NCBI GenBank assembly: GCA_947463125.1
Contig: CANHQZ010000010.1
Span: 1 to 57,759, forward strand
Reading direction: 5' to 3'
Source of the DNA: Flavobacteriales bacterium
Lineage (GTDB): Bacteria > Bacteroidota > Bacteroidia > NS11-12g > UBA955
DNA: 57,759 bases
Part shown: piece by piece, positions 8,565 to 17,194 of the stretch
Layout: each line of letters begins with the position of its first letter
Numbering within the stretch: position 1 is the stretch's first letter
Program-made: the position numbers and the translations under genes
The notes under the pieces: model-generated
The model's input: the letters and a program-made list of their open reading frames with translations, nothing else
The model's database searches: none
Told to the model about the DNA's origin: nothing

Positions 8565-11105
8565 CTACAGGTTGTTCAAAAACTGTTCCAAGCTGGCTTC
8601 ATCTGGAATTCTGACCTCGCGTGCCTTGCTGCCGAGGTTAGGGCCCACCACACCGGCATCTTCCAGCTGATCCATTAAGCGGCCTGCACGGCTGTACCCT
8701 ATTTTCAGACGACGCTGGATAAGGCTGGTACTGCCTATTTGATTCTGCACCACCACGCGTGCGGCGTCTTCAAATAAATCATCCCGTTCATTGGGGTCAA
8801 AGCTTTCGCCACCGCGGCCTTCTCCTGATTCGTCTTTTACTTCAGGTAAAATAAAGGCGGTGGAATAGGCGCGCTGCTCCCCAATAAAATCCACTATACG
8901 CTCAACTTCGGGCGTGTCCACAAAAGGACATTGCAGGCGTATCATTTCATTTCCGCCACTATAGAGCATATCACCTTTTCCTATTAGCTGGTCGGCACCG
9001 TTGGCATCAAGAATGGTACGGCTGTCGATTTTACTAGTTACACGGAAAGCTATTCGGGCGGGGAAGTTGGCCTTAATCATGCCCGTGATTACATTCACAC
9101 TGGGGCGCTGCGTGGCCAGGATGAGGTGAATGCCGATGGCCCTTGCCAGCTGGGCAATACGCGCAATGGGAGTTTCTATTTCCTTGCCAGCGGTCATCAT
9201 CAGATCGGCCACCTCATCAATCACCACCACAATGTATGGCAGGAATTTATGTCCGTTTTGCGGATTCAGTTTCCGCTCCAGGAACCGGCTGTTGTATTCC
9301 ACGATGTTACGCACCATGGCGTCCTGCAAGAGTTTATAGCGGTTGTCCATTTCCACGCATAGGCTGTTAAGCGTGTTAATTACCTTGGTGTTGTCGGTAA
9401 TGATGGCTTCGCCGTCGCCGGGGAGTTTAGCCAGAAAATGGCGTTCGATTTTGTTATACAGCGTGAGTTCTACCTTTTTGGGATCAACCAGCACAAACTT
9501 GATATAAGCAGGGTGTTTTTTGTATAGCAGCGAAACCAGAATGGCATTAAGCCCCACGGATTTACCCTGACCGGTGGCGCCCGCCATGAGAAGGTGGGGC
9601 ATTTTAGCGAGGTCGGTAACGAAAATTTCATTACTGATGGTTTTCCCCAAGGCCACAGGCAGTTGCATATCGGCCTCCTGGAATTTTTTGCTCGCCAGTA
9701 CGCCTTTCATGGGGACCATTTCGGGGTTTTTATTGGGAACCTCAATACCTATGGTGCCTTTGCCGGGGATGGGTGCAATGATACGAATGCCAAGTGCAGC
9801 AAGGCTCAGGGCAATGTCGTCTTCCAGGTTTTTAATTTTCGATATTTTGACACCGGGAGCAGGAATGATTTCATACAGCGTAACTGTAGGGCCTACACTG
9901 GCCATGATTTTGGATATGCCTATGTTGTAGTTTTTCAGCGTATCGATAATCATGGTTTTGCTGCTCTCAATCTCATTCATATCGATTTCCTGTTTCTTAC
10001 CGCTGCCATAATCATTCAGCAATTCCAATGAAGGATGGCGGTAGTCTCTGAGTTCCAGGGTGGGGTCGTAGGTCGTGTCTACCCCAAAATGGGTTGTGGT
10101 TGTGTCACCCTGGTTCTCTTCCACAAACTCATCCGGGTCATCGGTTTTAACCTCTATCTGGAAGTTTTCATCGCCGCCCAGTTCAATTATCTGTGGCTTG
10201 GGTTCCGGTTCAGCAATGATTTCAGGTTCAGGCGGGACAACAACCGTGGGTGTTTCATCTTTTATTTTCAGTTCAATGGGGGGCAGTGCTGCCACATCCA
10301 CCGGCTGATAATCGGCATCTTCTTCCTCATCTACGAATACAACATCGGGATCGATTTCAGGTTCATTCACCGGTTCGGGGGTGTCATCAGCGTCATCTTC
10401 TATGATTTTCGCTCCCGCATTATTTTCCTCCTCAATTTCGGTTTCCATTTCGGGAGATTTGGACGGAAGTTTGATTCTGTCGAATGGATTGAGGTTTAAA
10501 AAGAGCATTACATAAACGACAGCATAGGAAATGAGGAAGATAAGGGAGCCGGGCCATCCAATGAAATGATTGAGTTTGGCAATGCCAAAATAGCCAAAAG
10601 TTCCGCCCAGCAGTGGAAACCAGGGATGAAAGATAAATCCTAGGGTGAGGCTGAACCAGGCAGTAAACAGGATGGTGTGAATAGCGATCCTTAGCAGGGA
10701 AAATGGCCTGTATCCAAAAAGCAAAAACAGTCCGGATAGAGCGAGGTAGGGCAGCAGAGCAAAAGCCGCTATACCAAAACCATTGTGGATGAAGTAATAG
10801 CCAAGACGTGCCCCAACAAGTCCCATGGCATTTTCAACCTTGCCATGGTTGGCCTTGAAGAGTTTCCAGTCGCCGCCGGCCAGAAAATCCTGATCGGATT
10901 TCCATGAAAAGAAAAACGAGATAAAGCTGATAAGCATGACTGCGGTAAGTACAAGCAGCAGAAATCCGAATACCTTCCGAGCCTGCTCGTTTTTGAGGGT
11001 AGCAATATCTGCAACCTGTTTGCGGTCTATGGGGGCGGTTTGGGTGCCCTTCTCAGACCTGTCAAAATCTCCGATTTGTTGTTTTTCCTGTTTTTTAGCC
11101 GGCAT
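8565..11105 (-). CDS. ftsK: DNA translocase FtsK
   Basis: An 846-residue septal DNA pump that moves the chromosome terminus and activates XerC/D recombination. About four N-terminal membrane segments (roughly residues 45-67, 104-131, 136-160, 185-203) are followed by an acidic, proline-rich linker (220-350). The RecA-like motor carries Walker A GATGQGKS (509-516) and Walker B FVLVDPKKVEL. The last 65 residues form the winged-helix gamma domain (SLIQRRLKIGYSRAGRLMDQLE), which reads orienting KOPS-type sequences. The length is typical for Bacteroidota. The xerD gene lies about 3 kb away on the same strand. Confidence 0.96.
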   Translation of the reverse strand: MPAKKQEKQQIGDFDRSEKGTQTAPIDRKQVADIATLKNEQARKVFGFLLLVLTAVMLISFISFFFSWKSDQDFLAGGDWKLFKANHGKVENAMGLVGARLGYYFIHNGFGIAAFALLPYLALSGLFLLFGYRPFSLLRIAIHTILFTAWFSLTLGFIFHPWFPLLGGTFGYFGIAKLNHFIGWPGSLIFLISYAVVYVMLFLNLNPFDRIKLPSKSPEMETEIEEENNAGAKIIEDDADDTPEPVNEPEIDPDVVFVDEEEDADYQPVDVAALPPIELKIKDETPTVVVPPEPEIIAEPEPKPQIIELGGDENFQIEVKTDDPDEFVEENQGDTTTTHFGVDTTYDPTLELRDYRHPSLELLNDYGSGKKQEIDMNEIESSKTMIIDTLKNYNIGISKIMASVGPTVTLYEIIPAPGVKISKIKNLEDDIALSLAALGIRIIAPIPGKGTIGIEVPNKNPEMVPMKGVLASKKFQEADMQLPVALGKTISNEIFVTDLAKMPHLLMAGATGQGKSVGLNAILVSLLYKKHPAYIKFVLVDPKKVELTLYNKIERHFLAKLPGDGEAIITDNTKVINTLNSLCVEMDNRYKLLQDAMVRNIVEYNSRFLERKLNPQNGHKFLPYIVVVIDEVADLMMTAGKEIETPIARIAQLARAIGIHLILATQRPSVNVITGMIKANFPARIAFRVTSKIDSRTILDANGADQLIGKGDMLYSGGNEMIRLQCPFVDTPEVERIVDFIGEQRAYSTAFILPEVKDESGEGRGGESFDPNERDDLFEDAARVVVQNQIGSTSLIQRRLKIGYSRAGRLMDQLEDAGVVGPNLGSKAREVRIPDEASLEQFLNNL

Positions 11106-11115
11106 GGGTAGATTG

Positions 11116-11123
11116 CGAAGATA
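11116..11123 (-). promoter_or_regulatory. TAnnTTCG variant -7 box before ftsK
   Basis: On the minus strand TATCTTCG lies 10 nt before the ftsK ATG. The same octamer precedes the enoyl-CoA hydratase gene at 21677. Confidence 0.45.
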
Positions 11124-11192
11124 TAGCAGTGCCTAGGGTCTGGCCTGTAGAGTTATTAACGCGGGAAAAGGGTGTTTATTATTGTGGAAGGC

Positions 11193-12110
11193 TTAAATAG
11201 CCACTGTAATTCCCTCATGGGCAAGTATAGAATCGGCGAACTGTTCCTGTGCTTCCAATAGCAAATCGTCTGTCTGGTGGTAACGGCTGCTGAAGTGCCC
11301 AATCATCAACCTCCCTACACCGGCCTTGGTGGCTATTTGTCCGGCCTGTTTGGAGGTGGTGTGGTGGGTTTCTGTGGCTCTTTCGAGCAAATCATGTAGA
11401 AATGTAGCTTCGTGGTAGAGGAGGTTGCAGCCTTGAATGTGCGGCACAATGCTTTCGTCGTAAATGGTGTCTGAGATATAGGCATAGCTGCGGTTGGGAT
11501 TCCCGGGCAGTGTGAGTAGTTTGTTCGGCACAATACTGCCATCTTCCTTTTGCCAGTCATCACCCCATTTCAGGGATTCATAATATTCTACGGGCACACC
11601 CATTTGTTCGCAAACGGGGGCGTTCAGGCGCAGTTCAGGGCCTTGTTCGCGCAGGATAAATCCTGTGCAGGCAATGCGGTGTTTCAGAGGTACAGTACTA
11701 AGGCTCCATTTGCGGTTGGCAAGTACGGTTTCCGCTTTTTGGGGATTGGTTTTGATATACTCAATCTCAAATGTTACCCGGGATTCTGTGGTGCGGATAA
11801 TTAAGTCCAACAGGTCTTTCAGGGCTTCAGGACCCACTATAGTTAGTTTTTCGGATCTGCCAAAAAGCGCCATGCTGCTGATAAGCCCGGGCAAACCATA
11901 TACATGATCGCCATGCAGATGGGTAATGAGAATATACCGAATGCGCTGCATGCGCAAACCCAGCCGCACCAGTTGATGCTGTGTGCCTTCTCCGCAATCA
12001 ATGAGGAAGTAATCCCCTTCCAGCCGCACCAGCTGGCTGCTGGGAAAGCGGGTTTTGGTGGGGGAGGCCGATGATGTGCCTAAAACGGTTACCTCAAAGG
12101 AGCGGTGCAT
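11193..12110 (-). CDS. rnz: Ribonuclease Z
   Basis: RNase Z cleaves the 3' trailer of tRNA precursors. The 305-residue product has the metallo-beta-lactamase zinc motif THLHGDH (63-69), the GTSSASPTKTRFPSS N-terminal signature, further ligands in ISDTIYDESIV and the final GHFSSRY segment. The start at 12110 gives the family length and a promoter box lies 7 nt upstream. An upstream TTG at 12182 would overlap the GT9 stop and add 24 atypical residues. It is the last gene of a minus-strand run with GT9 and a cyclase-like gene. Confidence 0.93.
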   Translation of the reverse strand: MHRSFEVTVLGTSSASPTKTRFPSSQLVRLEGDYFLIDCGEGTQHQLVRLGLRMQRIRYILITHLHGDHVYGLPGLISSMALFGRSEKLTIVGPEALKDLLDLIIRTTESRVTFEIEYIKTNPQKAETVLANRKWSLSTVPLKHRIACTGFILREQGPELRLNAPVCEQMGVPVEYYESLKWGDDWQKEDGSIVPNKLLTLPGNPNRSYAYISDTIYDESIVPHIQGCNLLYHEATFLHDLLERATETHHTTSKQAGQIATKAGVGRLMIGHFSSRYHQTDDLLLEAQEQFADSILAHEGITVAI

Positions 12111-12117
12111 GCGTAAC

Positions 12118-12125
12118 CAAATATA
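12118..12125 (-). promoter_or_regulatory. TAnnTTTG -7 box before rnz
   Basis: On the minus strand TATATTTG lies 7 nt before the rnz ATG at 12110, with a TTTG 22 nt further upstream (12148-12151). Confidence 0.55.
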
Positions 12126-12178
12126 CAACAAATCTGCGTATTGCCCCCAAAAATATTGCCTGATTTTTGGAAGAACAC

Positions 12179-13201
12179 TCAACTCCTTAGAATGACACCA
12201 ATTGCGTTAATCGCTTCTTCTATTGTTATACGGTTAATACAGGGATTGTCAGGGTGAATGCAGTGTACCTGATCGCAGGGGTTACATGGCAGGATTTTAT
12301 GTATAACCAAAGATTGTGGGTGTTGCGGATAAAACACATCCTTAACCCCCGGCCCAAAAAAAGACAGGGAGCGAACGCCCATGGCATCGGCAATCTGCAG
12401 CGGTCCACTTTCGTTGCCCACGAACGCATAGGCTTTGGAAATCAGGGCGGCCAGTTCGGTTATCGACATCTTATCTGCCGCTACCACAGCCGGTGTCTGC
12501 ATTAATTTGGTGATGGCCTCTATTTGAGGCAATTCTTCCGGAGTACCTACAAAAATGCTACTAAGGTTAAATGTTTGATACGTATAGTCCGCCAACGCTG
12601 CAAAATGGGTCGCAGGCCAACGGCGAAGCGCTTTTCGCGCCCCTGTGTGGTACACAATGAATTTTTCTGCACCAACTTTCTTAAGATAGGATGAAACCGC
12701 GGTTTCATCTGCTTCTTTAATAGCAACGTAGGGTTTATGCATGGGCATATCACCCAGCACCGGCGCTACAATGCGGTAATTGGTAATCGTTTCGTGGGGT
12801 TGATTGCCGCGTTGCAGAAAACGCACCCAGCCGCGATCGAGGCGGTAGCCAGGCATGTAACGGAATGTTCTGAAAAAAGATTTCCAGGTTCCGCGTAGCT
12901 CAATATGCAGGTCATAACGGCCCTTCCAGCTCTCAATTTTGGGTGAAATACAGTCCAGGTTGGTGTCGAATTGAACCAACGGAATATTGGCGGGTTTGGT
13001 AATCAATTCTATGTATGCTCTAGGGAAACGTGCGCGCAGCAATGAAAATACGTGTGTTGCAGTTACTAAGTCGCCCAGTTCATCCCATTTGATGATGAGA
13101 ATTTTATCAGGATTGATGTTGTCCGGACGTTTGCCCACATTCACCATGCGCGAAAGCAGCAGGTTGAAGAAATATAGCCATTTTTCGCTGTTTGCCGTCA
13201 A
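12179..13201 (-). CDS. Family 9 glycosyltransferase (heptosyltransferase-like)
   Basis: A 340-residue GT-B enzyme of the ADP-heptose:LPS heptosyltransferase family. The N-terminal domain begins KILIIKWDELGDLV (the GDxV loop). The C-terminal nucleotide-sugar domain carries IVYHTGARKALRRWP and GNESGPLQIADAMG, the counterpart of the usual NDSGPxHxA. It probably adds a core sugar to a lipid-linked glycan on the cytoplasmic face. Four cysteines near the C-terminus (CNPCDQVHC and a following CI) match a small cysteine cluster common in GT9 proteins. Its start overlaps the stop of the cyclase-like gene (ATGA). Confidence 0.87.
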   Translation of the reverse strand: MTANSEKWLYFFNLLLSRMVNVGKRPDNINPDKILIIKWDELGDLVTATHVFSLLRARFPRAYIELITKPANIPLVQFDTNLDCISPKIESWKGRYDLHIELRGTWKSFFRTFRYMPGYRLDRGWVRFLQRGNQPHETITNYRIVAPVLGDMPMHKPYVAIKEADETAVSSYLKKVGAEKFIVYHTGARKALRRWPATHFAALADYTYQTFNLSSIFVGTPEELPQIEAITKLMQTPAVVAADKMSITELAALISKAYAFVGNESGPLQIADAMGVRSLSFFGPGVKDVFYPQHPQSLVIHKILPCNPCDQVHCIHPDNPCINRITIEEAINAIGVILRS

Positions 13202-13950
13202 GGTTTTGCGGGTGTTAGGGGATAGATAACAGGCCTGGAAGGCGAGGCATCCGATTCAATGGGGGCAAACTGCAGGTTGAGCAGGTATAAACCATCCTGG
13301 GTGTTTTCAGGTACAACAATCAATTCGGTGATGGATGCGTGCATGCGCGGATTTGCAGGATACTGCCACCACACATGGTGCGACGCAAGAGCGCCGCCGT
13401 CTTCTTCCCGGTCAATACTGGGAAGGTCGGTCAGTATGTGCTCATATCCCGCATCCACGAGAAGCTGAATGGCGGCCGGTTCGAAATAGCAAGGGTTGGT
13501 AGCGCTCCAGTTTTTACCGCGTATACCTTCAATATTGTTGGTTCGGATGATGATGGCCGGGGTTTTTAGCAAGCCACAATTGTTGAGTTCTGTAGCAGTT
13601 ATAATCCAGTCATCACCCTGTTTTACGGGGGTTGCACTGATGAGGTATGCAGCCATCATTCCGGGTTTTATCAGTTTGTTGACACTGTTTCTTTCGCGGG
13701 TGATGTGGCCAATGCATTCTGTATGTGAGCCGTTTCCGTGGGCACAGAACTGTATCACTTCGCAATTGGCGCCGCTGCCGGAGGCTACACTGCCCACAAA
13801 ATCACCCACACGGATAGGTTCAATGGCTGCAGGCGGAATATGGAATGCGAGAGCATTGTCGCCATTGGGTCCGAAGCCCTGGCTGAGGTCAATGCCGTTG
13901 GTGAGATCGGCATTATAGCTGTCTCCTTCTATGCTGCAGTGCAGAAGCAT
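13198..13950 (-). CDS. Cyclase / kynurenine-formamidase-family hydrolase
   Basis: A 250-residue member of the metal-dependent cyclase/formamidase superfamily. The family motif HxGTHxDxPxH appears as HGNGSHTECIGH (H71, H76, E78, H82), with one extra residue before the second histidine and Glu in place of Asp. Family members hydrolyse N-formylkynurenine or act in polyketide cyclisation; the substrate here is not predictable, and no tryptophan-degradation genes are nearby. It overlaps the GT9 gene by 4 nt and leads the cyclase-GT9 pair, with rnz following 68 nt after GT9. Confidence 0.75.
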   Translation of the reverse strand: MLLHCSIEGDSYNADLTNGIDLSQGFGPNGDNALAFHIPPAAIEPIRVGDFVGSVASGSGANCEVIQFCAHGNGSHTECIGHITRERNSVNKLIKPGMMAAYLISATPVKQGDDWIITATELNNCGLLKTPAIIIRTNNIEGIRGKNWSATNPCYFEPAAIQLLVDAGYEHILTDLPSIDREEDGGALASHHVWWQYPANPRMHASITELIVVPENTQDGLYLLNLQFAPIESDASPSRPVIYPLTPAKP

Positions 13951-13954
13951 AGGG

Positions 13955-13962
13955 CAAAGGTA
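13955..13962 (-). promoter_or_regulatory. TAnnTTTG -7 box before the cyclase-like gene
   Basis: On the minus strand TACCTTTG lies 4 nt before the ATG at 13950, so the message should be essentially leaderless. Confidence 0.55.
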
Positions 13963-13982
13963 CGTAAGGTTTTGGGTTATTT

Positions 13983-13997
13983 GACCCCGCCGGGGTC
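13983..13997. repeat. Solo GC-rich palindrome (same as at 16851)
   Basis: gaccccgccggggtc, a palindrome around a central C-G step, lies in the 80-nt gap between the cyclase-like gene and aat. The identical 15-mer opens the tandem array at 16851. Confidence 0.7.
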
Positions 13998-14030
13998 GGT
14001 GGCGGTTGCAGTTACAGGCGCGACATGTTC

Positions 14031-14603
14031 CTACATATGCGTCGCCTGTTTCAACAACAGCATGTAAGTGGTATGCGATATTTCATACGCACCAAATTGT
14101 TTGATGTGCGGATTCAGGTACTGCGTATCCAGCAGCATGAATTGTTTTTCGCGCAAAAATTCCACCAGGTACATCAGTGCCAGTTTACTGGCATCGGTGT
14201 GCGTGTGAAACATGCTTTCGCCGAAAAAGGCCTTTCCAATAGACACCCCGTACAATCCGCCTACGAGCTCATCATTCAGGCGGGTTTCGAAACTATGGGC
14301 AAATCCGGCGTGGTGCAGTGCGATGTAGGCCTCTATGATTTCTTCCGAAATCCAGGTATCCTCCGCACGTAATTCTGCACAACTGCGAATAACCTTTTCA
14401 AAATCGCGGTTGATGGTGAAATTGAACTTCCTGCTACGGTACAGTCGTTTCAGGTTTTTGGATACTGTAAACCGCTCATCCAACGGAATGATTCCCCTTT
14501 TTTTAGGCGTATGCCAGTAGATTTCGTTGTTGTCATCCGGGTGCGCCATGGGGAACGCCCCCGACATATAGGCGGACAATAAAATCTCCGGCGACAAAAA
14601 CAT
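14031..14603 (-). CDS. aat: Leucyl/phenylalanyl-tRNA--protein transferase
   Basis: Aat adds Leu or Phe to N-terminal Arg/Lys of proteins, marking them for ClpAP/ClpS degradation in the N-end rule pathway. The 191-residue product shows the family signature early: LLSAYMSGAFPMA, then WHTPKKRGIIPLD, with GGLYGVSIGKAFFGESMFH and KLALMYLVEFL in the GNAT-like core. The start at 14603 (MFLSPEILL) was preferred because the upstream 42 codons are not family-like and overlap trmB. The gene is divergent from trmB, with 49 nt between starts. Confidence 0.92.
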   Translation of the reverse strand: MFLSPEILLSAYMSGAFPMAHPDDNNEIYWHTPKKRGIIPLDERFTVSKNLKRLYRSRKFNFTINRDFEKVIRSCAELRAEDTWISEEIIEAYIALHHAGFAHSFETRLNDELVGGLYGVSIGKAFFGESMFHTHTDASKLALMYLVEFLREKQFMLLDTQYLNPHIKQFGAYEISHTTYMLLLKQATHM

Positions 14604-14607
14604 GTGG

Positions 14608-14615
14608 CAAATTTC
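14608..14615 (-). promoter_or_regulatory. Near-consensus -7 box before aat
   Basis: On the minus strand GAAATTTG (one mismatch to TAnnTTTG) lies 4 nt before the chosen aat start. Confidence 0.35.
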
Positions 14616-14652
14616 GCAAGAATACGGGAGTTCTGTACTTTTTTTGCGGACA

Positions 14653-15294
14653 ATGAGCAAAGGGAAGCTGCAAAAGTTTGCAGAATTTGATGCGTTCGAG
14701 AATACGCTGGATTTTAATACGGATACCAAAGGGCGGTGGCATGAGATATTTGGAAATCAAAATCCCATTGTGCTGGAACTGGCCTGTGGTAAAGGAGATT
14801 ATACAGTCGGCCTTGCCAAACGCAATTCTCACATCAATTATGTGGGTATCGATATCAAGGGGAATCGCCTTTGGCGCGGCGCCAAAACCGCAGTGGAAGA
14901 GGGGTTGAATAATGTCCGGTTTCTGCGCATACAAATTGATTTTATTGAAAAACACTTCGAAAAAAATGAGGTTTCCGGCATTTGGATAACCTTCCCCGAT
15001 CCGCAACCTGCCAAAGCGCGAAAGCGCTTGACTTCTTCTAGGTTTTTGGCCCATTACAGGAATATTTGCAAAGCCGATGCGCAGATTCATTTGAAAACAG
15101 ACAGTGATCTTTTTTATGAAAGCACGAAGGAAACCATTGCTGAAGAAAGGTTAACATTGTTGGAGAACGTTGAAAATGTATATACACAGCCTTGTGTTCC
15201 TGAATTGAAGGAAATACAGACTTTTTATGAGAAAATGTGGCTTGCCGAAGGCAGGACGATCAAATTTTTGCGGTTTTTATTGAATCGCTTATAA
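14653..15294 (+). CDS. trmB: tRNA (guanine-N7-)-methyltransferase
   Basis: TrmB methylates G46 in the variable loop of tRNAs using S-adenosylmethionine. The 213-residue product has the SAM site VLELACGKGDYT, the acidic strand VGIDIKG, and the family motif FPDPQPAKARKRL. The start at 14653 (MSKGKLQKF) is the usual one; an upstream Met would overlap aat. The usual Trp of FPDPWP is Gln here, a variation worth noting but not obviously disabling. Confidence 0.94.
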   Translation: MSKGKLQKFAEFDAFENTLDFNTDTKGRWHEIFGNQNPIVLELACGKGDYTVGLAKRNSHINYVGIDIKGNRLWRGAKTAVEEGLNNVRFLRIQIDFIEKHFEKNEVSGIWITFPDPQPAKARKRLTSSRFLAHYRNICKADAQIHLKTDSDLFYESTKETIAEERLTLLENVENVYTQPCVPELKEIQTFYEKMWLAEGRTIKFLRFLLNRL

Positions 15295-15349
15295 TCTGGG
15301 GTAGGGTATAAAACAATACGCTGAGGCTGTAATTGCAGCCAACAAGCCT

Positions 15350-15357
15350 TATTTTTG
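15350..15357 (+). promoter_or_regulatory. TAnnTTTG -7 box before icd
   Basis: TATTTTTG lies 17 nt before the ATG at 15375 and would sit inside the coding region of the longer TTG-initiated frame, supporting 15375. Confidence 0.5.
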
Positions 15358-15374
15358 CCATTGCAAACGTGCGT

Positions 15375-16829
15375 ATGACTGCAGATAACAAAAAACGAAT
15401 TACCATCGCTTATGGTGACGGCATCGGGCCGGAGATTATGGACGCTACCCTGCGTATTTTACAGGCTGCTGAGGCAAGGCTGGAGTATGATGTGATTGAG
15501 GTAGGTGAGAAACAATACCTTTCGGGCAATACCAGCGGAATCAGTGATGAGGCCTGGTCGATACTCAAAACCAACAAGGTGTTGCTGAAATCACCCATTA
15601 CCACACCCCAGGGCGGCGGTTACAAAAGCCTGAACGTGACTATGCGTAAAATGCTGGGTATGTTTAGCAACGTGAGGCCTTCACGCAGCTATGCGCCTTA
15701 CGTGAGAACCCATTTTCCTAATATCGATATGGTAATCGTGCGTGAAAATGAGGAGGATTTGTATGCCGGTATTGAATATCAGCAGACTCCCGAGGTGGTG
15801 CACACCATCAAGCTGATTACCCGCAGCGGATCGGAGAAAATTATCCGTTATGCCTTTGAATACGCCAGGGCAAACGGACGGAAAAAGGTCACCTGCATGA
15901 CCAAAGACAATATCATGAAGCATACCGATGGCATGTTTCATCAGTTGTTCAATGAGGTAGCTGCCGAATATCCTGAGATTGCTGCAGATCATTACATCAT
16001 TGACATCGGTGCGGCGCGCATCGCCGATGACCCTGAGCGGTTTGATGTGATTGTTACCCTGAATTTGTACGGTGACATTATCAGCGATATTGCGGCTGAA
16101 GTATCAGGCAGCGTAGGACTTTGCGGCAGTGCCAATATTGGCGATGATTTTGCCATGTTTGAAGCTATTCACGGTTCTGCACCGGATATTGCAGGTAAGA
16201 ACATAGCCAATCCCAGCGGGTTGATTAATGCAGCCTGTTTGATGCTTCAGCACCTAGGGCAAGCCGATGTGGCCGCCAAAATAGAAAATGCGTTGCTGAA
16301 AACACTGGAAGACGGCATTCATACCGGTGAGATTTACAAAGAAGGTCTGAGCGTTCAAAAAGCAGGTACCCGCGAGTTTGCAGATGCCATCATAGCCAGA
16401 CTGGGGCAAAAGCCTCAGCATTTTAAAGCGATTGAGAATGAGCAGAGCAAAACGCTGAATATTACCGTAAGGCCAACGGCGCCGGCAGAAATGACGCAGG
16501 TGGGTGTGGACGTATATGTGCATGCAGACATGGCAAACGGCCCGGCCGAACTGGTAGAAAAGCTAAAATCTGCTTGTGAAGGGATTTTAAAGCTCAAAAT
16601 AGTTACCAACCGCGGTTTGGTGGTTTATCCCAAGGCATTGTCTGAAAGTATGCTCACGGATCAGAGCCGTTGTAGGTTTATGAAGGATATGGATTACAGC
16701 CCTATCAGCCAGCAGCAGGTAGTGGATTTGATGGTGGCGTTGAATAAGGCTGGTCTGGTCATCAACAAAACTGAAGGTTTGTATTTTATGAATGGCAAGC
16801 GGGCGTTTAGCCTGGCGCAGGGGGAATAA
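15375..16829 (+). CDS. icd: Isocitrate dehydrogenase, extended C-terminal type
   Basis: The enzyme oxidatively decarboxylates isocitrate to 2-oxoglutarate in the TCA cycle. The 484-residue product has ITIAYGDGIGPEIM at the N-terminus, VIVRENEEDLYAGIE in the substrate region, and EAIHGSAPDIAGKNIANP as the cofactor/active-site signature. It carries about 150 extra C-terminal residues beyond the E. coli-type domain, as in the Thermus and Rickettsia forms. NADP is likely but not proven by sequence. The start follows the promoter box and removes 14 non-homologous residues. Confidence 0.92.
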   Translation: MTADNKKRITIAYGDGIGPEIMDATLRILQAAEARLEYDVIEVGEKQYLSGNTSGISDEAWSILKTNKVLLKSPITTPQGGGYKSLNVTMRKMLGMFSNVRPSRSYAPYVRTHFPNIDMVIVRENEEDLYAGIEYQQTPEVVHTIKLITRSGSEKIIRYAFEYARANGRKKVTCMTKDNIMKHTDGMFHQLFNEVAAEYPEIAADHYIIDIGAARIADDPERFDVIVTLNLYGDIISDIAAEVSGSVGLCGSANIGDDFAMFEAIHGSAPDIAGKNIANPSGLINAACLMLQHLGQADVAAKIENALLKTLEDGIHTGEIYKEGLSVQKAGTREFADAIIARLGQKPQHFKAIENEQSKTLNITVRPTAPAEMTQVGVDVYVHADMANGPAELVEKLKSACEGILKLKIVTNRGLVVYPKALSESMLTDQSRCRFMKDMDYSPISQQQVVDLMVALNKAGLVINKTEGLYFMNGKRAFSLAQGE

Positions 16830-16850
16830 TCTCAGCTTAAACGTTTATGT

Positions 16851-16865
16851 GACCCCGCCGGGGTC
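16851..16865. repeat. GC-rich palindrome opening the tandem array
   Basis: Identical to the solo 15-mer at 13983, lying 22 nt after the icd stop. It resembles the hairpins gatccctccgggatc inside the neighbouring repeat units. Confidence 0.75.
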
Positions 16866-16880
16866 GGGGGCTGCTGTTGC

Positions 16881-17185
16881 CGCCCACCCGTCGCTGCCGC
16901 TCCGGGTTAGGGATATGCGATCCCTCCTGGATCAAGCGGTTTTTCTCTGGTCGGGTCTTTGCGCGTGGCATGTGGCAGGGCGAGACCGACCAAGCTTGAG
17001 TCGCCCACCCGTCACTGCCGCGCCGGGTTAGGGATATGCTATCCCTTCGGGATCAAGCGGTTTTTCTCTGGTCGGGTCTTTGCGCGTGGCATGTGGCACG
17101 GCGAGACCGACCAGACGCCTTGAGTCGCCCACCCGTCGCCGTCGTTCCGGGTTAGGGATATATGATCCCTCCGGGATCGGGGAAA
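16881..17185. repeat. Structured GC-rich tandem repeat, about 2.5 copies of 121-124 bp
   Basis: This fills the 365-nt gap between icd and menB; no gene is seen in it. Units start with cgcccacccgtc at 16881, 17002 and 17126 (spacing 121 and 124 nt; the third is cut after about 60 nt). The first two copies are nearly identical. Each carries a small hairpin (gggata...atccc), a second palindrome around ccctccgggatc, and an inverted pair ggtcgggtct/agaccgacc around a GC-rich loop. The base composition is clearly richer in G+C than the genes on either side. It may act as a terminator, an RNA structure, or be a mobile REP/BIME-like element. Confidence 0.85.
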
Positions 17186-17194
17186 CTGAGCCGT

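Noticed and set aside
12111-12182. TTG-initiated extension of rnz
   Set aside because: Adds 24 residues not seen in RNase Z and covers the promoter box; ATG at 12110 gives the normal length.
16851-17185. Tandem array considered as a CRISPR
   Set aside because: Units are over 120 bp and repeat throughout; there are no short direct repeats separated by unique spacers.
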